Assembly (NCBI GenBank): GCA_030549335.1
Contig: CM060186.1
Coordinates: 20,141,189-20,205,188, forward strand
Direction of reading: 5' to 3'
From: Pontederia crassipes
Taxonomy: Eukaryota; Streptophyta; Magnoliopsida; Commelinales; Pontederiaceae
DNA: 64,000 nucleotides
Shown: piece by piece, positions 55,157-64,000 of the stretch
Layout: each line of letters starts with the position of its first letter
How positions within the stretch are numbered: the first letter of the stretch is position 1
The notes under the pieces: model-generated
What the model was told of the DNA's origin: nothing
Databases searched by the model: none
Seen by the model: the letters and a program-made list of their open reading frames with translations, nothing else
Program-made: the position numbers and the translations under genes

Positions 55157-58100
55157 TCAGATGCAGGACGGCAGTGTAACGCCATGGCAGAGAAATGCAA
55201 CCACCACATATATGATTATCAGTAGGACAAGAACTAGTAGAGCTCTGCAAGATGGAGATGCGCATGTCAGTCAATATGGCCTTGTTCTAATCACGCATAA
55301 GCCAGTAAACATGGTAAGAAGCTGAACTTAATTTCAATATGGACGAGAAAACTTCACACGAGGACAGACCATATTGCAATTTTGTCAGGATTGGATGTCG
55401 GATAACTGAGGAAGTAAAGAATGGTGTCTCCCTAGCTTGGAACTAACTTAGAAATTGTGAGTTGTGTCTACATCTCTTGAACTAAGAGTCCTAGTTCCAA
55501 GCTTGAAAATACTCCCTAGCTTGGATGGCTGCCCAAGCTGCAAACGATCGTTTATTAATCGTGGTGCATGCTAATGAATATGAACAGTGATTATGGTCTC
55601 ATCCCTGCCCTATTGTCTCACCAAGTTACAAGCTAAAGATAAAGCATTTCCACATAGAATTTCATAACCTAATTTATACCGCTTATTAGTATTATTTTTA
55701 TTTGGACATCTATCTAGGAGAGTTGGCTTAATCAGAGCATTGTTAAGAAAGAAAAAGAAATGGAGGGGACATGACTTGCTCTAAAACACCTTTAAAAATA
55801 TTAGCATGCTTAAAAGTGAAATGATCAGTGTTTTCGGATTAGAGAATGGAGTTGCATCATCCATTTCAATAATAGGGAAAAAATCAATTTTATGGCTCCA
55901 GTTGTATACGACTTAGTTCCTGATAAACACTTCCAAAAGTTGAAATATATCTTCTCAAAAAAAAAGTTCGAAACATGTTGTTTGAAACACTAATTCTATT
56001 AGTTTGGAAAACTTTTCCTAATCTCATATTAAAGAGGTTTCTAGAATATTTTCACCCAAAAGGAAAATCGTACAAATAAGTGGGATACATTCATTACAAA
56101 GTGGAGTACTAGAATCAGTTCCCTGCTTTCTCAAATCTGCCTTTTCTTCATATAATATTATATCTAGCACATGTCGCATAAGTTTTGAGTAAAATGTAAC
56201 AAGCTATGGAGATGGTACTCTAAATTGACCACTTTACTGTCAAATCCAAATTAATGTATGAGACTTTCAACCATTCACATACGAGAAATTCCTCTACACA
56301 ACATTATACTACTTTAGTCCTTGCTGAGTACTTGCTTGTTTACCAAATACTTGTTTCGCTACATTTATCTAAAGATATACGACAGACTGGCAAGTTCAGC
56401 CATATATTGTACACGCATGATAATTCCACTACAGATTCCATTTTTATTTTATTGAATAAATTAAGACTGAAACAAAGAATAAACAAAAGCTAAATCTACT
56501 GAGGTAATCCATATTTTTGTGTATATATAAAGTTGATAGCAAGTTGAGGCTCTTGCACAATTGCACTTATATATGAATATGTGGTGGTCCAATCACCTTT
56601 TGTTTCCTAAAAAATTCTTCAATGAATGATAGTTGATCCAGACAAAAAAATAACAATTGCAAATAGAAGACTGCTTGAACTCAAAGTAACAACCAATAAA
56701 GAGAAAAAATTTGAGAAGCCTATCTATCAACTTCAGATAATGAAGGTAATGGCTGATGTGTATATACATACGTGAGCTTGACATTCCGCCACCATACAGT
56801 ACTCCTGAAGCGGCGAGCTTGTTTCTTAAAACGAATCGTGTTTCCTTGCATGTTTGCAGTTTTATCAACCAACAATTCCAACCTATCGCCTCTTTCTAGT
56901 ACTTTATCAATATTCTCTATCATGACATTTCTCACCTACAAGACATCCAACCAACCAATTCCATAGTTATCAGCCTAACAAAAGCGAGAAATTAAGCATA
57001 CAAAGAATGTTGTATGGTGAATAAACTGATACATTTCTACTGATTTCATAATAAAGAACATGAATTAAATGAAATGAATTGTTTTTTTGTGTCATATTTC
57101 GTTGTAGACCCATGATAATATTCAATCAACTTTTCAAAGTATGAGGGCACTTAGTTTCTTTCTACAAATAATGCTTCATTGTATGCTAAGGACAACTAAT
57201 ATGGACATGACCATATAGTAGCTTTGCATTGTGTTCACTTTAGTAATGTGCCTTCATTAAAACACACATTTGGAAAGAATTCATTATGATAAGCTAATTC
57301 ACAGTGATGTGGTAAGGAATACATTGCAAAAGAATAATAAGTACTTTGTATTGTTAAAGTATAGTTATCATTGAAGGTATCCAATGAGACTGTGCTTGCA
57401 GTTCAGTACGTTCTTGCTATTTCATCAGTACAATGAGTACCATGTAACCCCACAATTTACCTGATTCATTTCACCTTTTATGCGATTCATCCTGTCTGCA
57501 TTAGGGTCATTTGAATAGTAGTCTATCTGCTGACTCAAGACCCTTGAAAATTCATCATTCATCCCATAGGCAGTTGCAGTATGACAAGTGCGGCCATAGG
57601 TCTTGACGAATCTCCCATGGATATCCTCAAGGAATGCAAATGGAATTCTTCCTGCACCAATTATTCAAGAAGTGAAAAATGTCATTATGTCTGGTATTTA
57701 TATTCCAACACCAACAAGCAATTGAACAAGAGCTCAAAACGTCTAACTTGCCCGGCAAATTCATTACCAGGATGGATCTAATGAACCCAGGAGGCATGTG
57801 TGGATACTGAATAAAATTATATATGTTTAATTGCCATATGTTGACCAGAAATCTTCTGCGCAGCAATCAATATCGACAAATTTAATCATTTATATTCTAC
57901 ATGGAAAAGGGCAGTAACAAACTTTGAACAATAAAATAATAAAAAAGGCGACGACTTTGCAAGTTCTAAAGTGAGTTGCATTTTCCGAAAGATGAGTTTT
58001 TAGTCTGATAAGATCGTACCAGAATCGGTCGAAATTTGTGGTTAAACAACAAAAAATCGACAAATTTGGGAAATTATTTGTTTTACTTTCTCTTGTTTTA

Positions 58101-58467
58101 ATTACTCCCTCGTGATTTGCAAAAGAACTATCTTTCAATGACCCAATCCAACAATTCACAAGCAACCAAAACCAGGAGGACCAGAACTCAATTGAAGAAT
58201 TAAAAGAAACATTAAAGAGAACAACACATAGAGAAGCGATACGGAACTGCCGGCGGTGTCGTCGGCCATGCAGAGGACGGTGATGCCGTCGGTGCGCTTG
58301 ACGTGGAAGATGTAGCGGTCCTGGGAGTAGGAAAGGTGGCTGTCCTGCGTCCCCTGCGGGATCTTCTCCAGGATCTGCCGCGCGATGGCGCTGGCGTTCG
58401 TCGCGGCGCCGCTGAACTCCGCCAGCACCACCGACCCGCGGGCCACCAGCGCGTACAAGATCGCCAT
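55157..58467 (-). CDS. VAMP714: VAMP71-family longin R-SNARE (VAMP714-like), 4 exons
   Basis: Vesicle-associated membrane protein that zips with Q-SNAREs to fuse vesicles; VAMP71 members act at late endosome and vacuole, VAMP714 also near the Golgi and plasma membrane. Exons on the minus strand: 58467-58248, 57651-57461, 56935-56772, 55244-55157. All introns are GT-AG and phases agree; 663 nt, 220 aa, the family's usual length. The longin domain (about 1-115) starts MAILYALVARGSVVLAEFSG and includes YSQDRYIFHVKRTDG. The SNARE motif (about 125-185) includes NIDKVLERGDRLELLVDKT with the zero-layer Arg. It ends with the WWRNVKLT junction, a C-terminal helix (ALLVLVLLIIIYVVVAF) and CHGVTLPSCI. 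I chose MAIL as start; an in-frame MIKQEEE extension seven codons upstream would mask the conserved N-terminus. Exon 1 is strongly GC-rich compared with the other exons. Intron 3 is 1.5 kb, without other genes. Confidence 0.95.
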
Positions 58468-58662
58468 CTCCTCCTCCTGTTTGATCACTTGATTAGATTA
58501 AAAGCTTCCTCCTTTTAGGGGTCAAAAGGATCGGATCGGGGTGGAAGGACGGAGACGGTCATTGGACGATGGCCGCCTTCGCCATGTCTCGAGAGGCGGA
58601 CAGAAAGAAAAGGGCACAGACAACGGGACGCGGACAGGGGATGGACAGCTTTTTCGTTTACC

Positions 58663-58765
<103 letters not shown>

Positions 58766-59351
58766 GGCACAATCTTCAACATCAAAAACTTTTATTTTTT
58801 AACGAAACAAATTTATTTAAAAAAAGCAAAGTGAATTTTCAAACATTATTTAAATTTATACTTTGATACATATAAATTAAAAATAATAATCGTGAGAGCA
58901 TAAAAGATGGAGATTTTTAGAAGGCAAAATGAGTTTCGGGAAGGCAACGATTACTTAAACTTTAATTCAATATTTGTTAATTGATCAATTTTTTTAATAT
59001 TATCAAATGGAATAGTATTCATGGTTTTTTTTTTACTAGAAAGCGGTGTGGATCCAATTCATGTGGTGTCAATCATTATGTGCACAGTCCACAAATTAAA
59101 GATCAAAATCCAACTACTTTCGAGTCCAAGTATTTTGTCATCCTGTGTCGCTTATTTTACAATAATAAGTGAGACTGTCGAATACCTTACTTAAGTGAGA
59201 ATGAATCATTTACCACTTCACCCAAATCTCAAATTCATGTTATAGTAAAAAACATATATATTTCGCTTAAGGGGGTATTTTTTCTAAGTATTTGGTTGAA
59301 TAAGTAGTTATTCGATTGAATAATGCCAAATAAGTATTAAGATATAAAGAC
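58766..59351. other. AT-rich upstream DNA, nothing recognised
   Basis: No domain or structured repeat is visible on either strand. The 63-codon frame at 58981-59172 has no recognisable similarity. Confidence 0.5.
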
Positions 59352-60086
59352 CAATGTTGTAAGACTCATACCAAACCGACCCGTTGAATTGGTCGGACCA
59401 TGACCCAAGTTTTAAAGAGATCTATGGGTCACTAGAAAATCAAAGAGGCTATCAAATTGGATCAAGCCGGTCAAATTCGCTCAAAATTGATGTTCAACCG
59501 CTGAACCAACCAATTTTGTGGACCATTCGAATTTTAAAAATATGAGAAGAAATGATTGTCAATAATAAGACTCAAACTCCAGTCCTTAAGCCTAAGTAAG
59601 ATGATATATAACCACTCTCCTAGGTATTGATATGTGAAAAGCATGTTAGTTAGTTATTTTATTTAGTTCCTTGTTTTATCTTGGATGTCTCATTTTCAAT
59701 TCTTTTCGCTATATTTGGATGTCTAATTTTTTTAAAAAAAAAACTTCATCCTCTAATGAAAATAAAATATTAGATAATTTATTATTTTTTTATACTTCAT
59801 CACTTTATTTTAATTGGTATTAATAAGTAATTCAATAAATTATGAGTTTATTTATTATCTACATGTTTGAGATTAAAATAAATAAATAAATTTGGACAAT
59901 TGTATTATCATTTTATCTATTAAAAAATATTGTACTTTAACATATATATACTATATTAATTATTAACAAATATATGCACACAAATATTTTTATTTAATAT
60001 ATGATTATATTATTTTATTAATAACGATCCGACCATCCAGGTCAACCTTTTTCGAGTCGATGTCCGGTCCGTGTTTTACAACATTG
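59352..60086. mobile_element. MITE-like element with CAATGTTGTAA ends
   Basis: The left end is CAATGTTGTAAGACTCATACC. The right end read on the minus strand is CAATGTTGTAAAACACGGACC. Both ends carry GACC/GGTC-rich words (AACCGACCCGTTGAATTGG; GATCCGACCATCC) and the centre is AT-rich. No coding region. Flanking duplications are not clear. Confidence 0.6.
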
Positions 60087-60224
60087 ACTAAGACACAACC
60101 TCGTCAATACATATTATGAAGCATGTTTAATCTTGTCAATCATTATTTTTTTAAGTTTTGGTACTCTTCGAAATTGGTAGAATACTTCTTATCCGTTCTA
60201 GTTAAGATTAGCAATAATCTTACT

Positions 60225-61050
60225 GTTCATAGCAGTCACAGTGTATTCCTTTTCCCCTTGTCGACAGCGTTTTCTCATGCCCTAGGCCACAAATTGTCGT
60301 CGTCTTTGCCAATACTTCTTGAAGCAAATCTCGACATCGGCGAGTTGTAATAGACTATGAAAAATATTTAGAAGTTCCCCCTTTTCCTTCTGTGTCATTT
60401 TTTTTTTTTTTTGATCTTTTTTCTTCTTTTGAGTGTTTCCTACAATTTTTTTGTCTCTATTTATTCCTTCTTTCCTTTTGCAACAGTTACTTCTCTTGCA
60501 CTGGACCATAACATCATATTATCTTCGTCAGATCCTCTCGACCTCTTGTTGATCAACCATTGTGAAGTTCCCCCTTTCTCTTGGAGCAAGTTGGCCATCA
60601 TGACTAAGATGTATTATCCCATCTTCCCCCCCCCCCCCCCCCCCCTTCCTTCGTCTTTGATTTCTCCATTTCTTTTTTGTTACTTGTTCTTTTGATTGCT
60701 CCCAAGAAAATTTTTAAGCCACTACTTGTTCCTTCTTTCCCTTGACAATAGGTAGGTCGATTGTCCTAGGCCACAATGTCTCATCTTCTTCGTCAAAATT
60801 TTTAAGCAACACTTGGGGCTAGTTGGACATGAGGTATTTCGACTTTTTCTCTTCCCTTTTGCTTCATACATGTTGTTGTTGGTTACGTTTGTTCTAAGTT
60901 CTTCCGTTATTCTTTTTTGCGCTTCACCTACATAAGGGTTCTTTATTACAAGTTGGGCATCATGTTTTGCTTCCTACGTCGTGTTGTCATAATATTGGAG
61001 TATTTCGTGTATGCAAATCCTTCAATTTTCCTAACTTCTATAGTTTAGCC
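60225..61050 (+). repeat. Degenerate ~240-bp tandem repeat region
   Basis: Three to four degenerate units share, in the same order, a TCCTTCTTTCCYTT part, CCTAGGCCACAA (near 60280 and 60765), TCTTCGTCA (near 60522 and 60798) and an AAGTTGGVCATCATG part (near 60590 and 60952). The strand is pyrimidine-rich throughout. The 94-codon frame at 60411-60695 lies across it and the poly-C run and is not a gene. Confidence 0.4.
60626..60645. repeat. Poly-C run of about 20
   Basis: An uninterrupted run of about 20 C bases. Such runs are rare in plant DNA and error-prone in sequencing, so the exact length is doubtful. Confidence 0.9.
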
Positions 61051-61649
61051 ATATGTATGTCAACTACTAACAATTATTAACCAATGCTTTATCGACCCTT
61101 CACAATTATGTAGGTGAGGTAAGTTAGAAAATAATAATAGTCATGGAAATGCTCTTTATTTGATATTATGGCAGAAGTGATAGTTTGATTTTTGTTCTAC
61201 TGTTGTATGTGCAAGCATTATTATCTTATAATCAAAAACTTTTCACTAGCTAAACCTCACTCTTCATTTCAAGTTGGAACACGATTTTTTTCGGATCAAA
61301 AATCAGTTAGTTATTAATTATCTCGACATTTTATTAAATGCATTGGACAAACTACCATATATGTGAAATGTTGTAAGGATTTACCACAATGACTTAAGAA
61401 CTTGGCTCTAGAAATAAAGATAGTTTACTCAGAAAAAAATAACTAAATAATTGGAATGATGAGTTGGATGAAGTATTTGTCGAGATAATGAAACATGAAC
61501 ATTTCGATGAAAATTTTGTCAACGGTGTCTTCTCCATTGATAGTGCCCATTGGTAAAACTTAATGAGATGATAAAGAAGGATTACGATATAATAAAGTTG
61601 AAAATAGATTGGAAATTTTGAAAAAGTCATTTATTGTGTACCAAAGTCT

Positions 61650-62215
61650 ACTTAATCAAAGCAGATGGAGTTGGATCATGAGAAAAACATTTCTGCCCTT
61701 GACGAACCTAATATGTGAGAAGAGGTTATAGCGATAAGTGTAATGCCAATTGATGAATTTCATTTATGCAGTAGTTTATACTCATCATTCCCTTTGATCA
61801 TTTCTTAGTCTTAATAGGAAAACAAAGAATATTCCAAAATAAGGACAAGTCATTCCCCGTGTTTGATAAATTGTTATTCATATTTCTTACGAATATTCTT
61901 ACTAGAACATAGACTTTACTATGATCATGTTTGAAATGCCTTCTGAGGACAATGACCCAAATGAGGATGATGATATTGATGATATCAAAATCACTTTGGA
62001 TGCTTTGAATTTTTGCCACACTGCTACAAGCAATGATCCAATTGAGAGTTTCACAATACCTCATCACATCTAAATATTCCTTCGCCATCACCAATTACCG
62101 AAAAGAGGTCTAGAATTGGTGGCCAAAGTACTAAGCCACAGAAGAGTAAGGAAAACACCGTTGAAACGATGGAAATTATGAAGGAAATAAAACAAAAGGC
62201 AAATAACTCAACTTG
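61650..62215 (+). pseudogene. Possible decayed Myb/SANT-like protein fragment
   Basis: At about 61949 one plus frame reads EDNDPNEDDDIDDIKITLDALNF. About 150 bases later a second frame reads ITEKRSRIGGQSTKPQKSKE, then NTVETMEIMKEIKQKA. An acidic stretch, then KR/S-rich basic part, then MEIMKEIK-like helix recalls the C-terminal half of plant Myb/SANT-like (PIF/Harbinger-related) proteins. The two pieces lie in different frames with a stop between, and no DNA-binding domain is clear upstream. Treat as a weak guess. Confidence 0.25.
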
Positions 62216-64000
62216 GCATTAGTGATAAATGATATTTTAGTAAAAAATATAAATTATGTAGTATTTTTTATTATAAGTAAATAGTGTTATTTGAATTGCT
62301 AAAGAGATTATTTTTACATAAAAAATAAGGTAATGCACATTCGTAATAATTTAATAAGTGACAATCTTTATATCAAGTAATGTATATTATAAAGTAATGT
62401 GAAAAAGTACTGATCACATGTATAATTATACTTTTAGAATATTCATGTTATTAACTAAATGTTGATAATCTATTGATTATACAAATTTATTTAGTTATGT
62501 TTTTAATTAAGATATTTTAAAAAATAATTCAATATTATAAATATATCCTTATAAGATGATGATTTAAACATAAAAAAACTATAGATTTTAATAAAACCCT
62601 GGATCTCATTTGGTTAAAATGCATGCATACTTACATGTGCAAGGAGTAGAGTTAACTATTGGGTAAATTAATATCAATAAAATAAAGTAAATTTGAATAT
62701 ATGATTTCATCAAGAAAAAATGAATAGTAATCATAGACATTATATATCTATACTAGATTAAAGGAAATTGTATTTAAAAATGAGTTTAACATGTTATATA
62801 TGTTTAAAATTTATATGTAAAAGAGATAATTGAAAGTTTAACATGTTATATAGACTTGCAAACTTTGAATTATTTTTAAAAACTTTCAATCTTTAGTTGT
62901 GCTTAAAAAAACTAGAAATTTTTAACATAATATTATTTTATATTGATTCATGTACATTTAAGAAAACTATTATTACTTTTGTGTAATACAAAAATCATCA
63001 TGATTCATGTACAATTAAGCAATCAAGGTGCACATCTTCTTCCACCACGTCGAAGTCCTCTCTCTAATGTCAAGCTCATTAGAGTCCAAGCAAAAGTTCA
63101 TGTCCTCTTCCTCCTCCTCCACCACGTCATCAAGCAGTGGCTTGAAGAAGTTATTAATTAGCTATAGATGCGACTATTTCGACCTATAAGAATTGTGGCT
63201 AAATAAATAATCAATTGAATTAGAGATTGAAAACCCACAGATCCTCCTAAGTTTTATTTTACTATATGCATGTTATAATATTTGTAAAGAAATGAAAATT
63301 AAACCAGATTCATCTGATTTTGTAAATATAAGTGATAATAAACACTAGTAACAAACATATTTTGCATATGTTGACTTGTGAAGCAAACAATACGCGATAA
63401 GATTCATTTGCATGCTATTGTAAGTTGTTGAGATATTTTAATAGCAAGACTTCCTCTAGAGTTGGAGAATGAGATCGAATACTCAACTTGGAAAGAAGGA
63501 AATGAAATTGCACTCGCCCAAATACTTTTAAAAGTCGAAGGAAATGAAATGGCACTCACCCGAATGCTTTTGGAATATGCAGTTGGTCTATCAACTTCCT
63601 CATTCAGCTCCACCACTTCCTTTGATTATTTGATTGCACAATGTTCTTCTACTTTGGTGTTGCAGCAATTGTTGTTGATCATAGATCTTCCTCCACCTAT
63701 CACCAAATACTTGCTTGCCCAACTCATCGATGCTCATGGAGTTGAACCTCTATGAGGCTAGTAATAATGTGTCATTGTCCTCATCTCCATCCTTGCCACT
63801 AGCACTACAATTGATCACAGTAGTAGCATAATGCTCCCAAGAGTTAGTCCCAATATAGATGTTCATAACTGACATCACATTTGCATAATTCTTTAATAAC
63901 ATAGTCACAAATGAAAAACATAATAAAATCAAAATAGTTAACTTAAAACACAGCAAAAGACTTTAATTGCACATAAAATTCAAGATGACATTAATTAGCC
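62216..64000. other. AT-rich intergenic DNA to window end
   Basis: No gene was recognised. A 97-codon plus frame at 63462-63755 contains a short internal duplication (KEGNEIALAQILLKVEGNEM), from a 36-bp near-repeat around 63487-63560. I see no family for it. Confidence 0.45.

Noticed and set aside
63462-63755. 97-codon plus-strand frame with an internal duplication
   Set aside because: No known family and no promoter or splice context; the same duplication makes the opposite strand open as well.

Overview
This window is nuclear DNA of a flowering plant. Three things show it: genes with spliced introns and GT-AG junctions, families found in plants (a G-type lectin S-receptor kinase, a VAMP71-type R-SNARE, a polygalacturonase-inhibitor-like LRR protein), and a dense load of plant transposons (Ty1/copia, Tekay/Del-like and Athila/Tat-like Ty3/gypsy, CACTA, MITEs, SINEs). 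The very GC-rich first exon of the SNARE gene and the GC-rich PGIP gene next to AT-rich surroundings lean towards a monocot. That is inference, and I cannot name a species.

Layout. 1-2060: AT-rich intergenic DNA. 2061-7202: a Ty1/copia element with both LTRs, broken, carrying a later SINE. 7203-8340: relic, possibly of an LTR. 8538-9553 (-): PGIP-like LRR gene with one frameshift. 9.6-11.6 kb: intergenic DNA plus a GGTCGACC-rich repeat block. 11.6-14.0 kb: non-autonomous CACTA element with a large hairpin. 14.2-15.5 kb: a second CACTA-like relic holding a decayed histone H3 copy. 15.7-18.1 kb: CACTA-like scraps. 18.1-25.3 kb: pieces of Athila/Tat-like elements with a fold-back MITE. 25.5-27.7 kb: a Tekay/Del-type LTR. 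28.0-34.0 kb: MITEs and AT-rich DNA. 34.0-47.8 kb: a Tekay/Del-like element on the minus strand, interrupted by a second LTR element in an unusual order (3' internal end, LTR, primer site, 5' leader).

48.1-58.5 kb is the gene island. It holds two genes on the minus strand that I could assemble completely from splice sites: an 8-exon S-domain receptor kinase (about 810 aa) and a 4-exon VAMP71-family longin R-SNARE (about 220 aa). Their introns and flanks contain SINEs and MITEs. 58.7-64.0 kb: a long TTA microsatellite, a MITE, degenerate tandem repeats and AT-rich DNA with at most a decayed Myb/SANT-like fragment.

The two intact genes are neighbours, not a pathway. The receptor kinase would act at the plasma membrane in signalling, the SNARE in fusion at endosome or vacuole. 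The PGIP-like gene, if functional, would act in the cell wall. No CRISPR array, tRNA or rRNA gene was seen. The most notable structures are four insertions sharing one SINE 3' domain, including a 45-bp retroposed copy with a perfect 16-bp target duplication, and the histone H3 fragment with a deamination-like change pattern.
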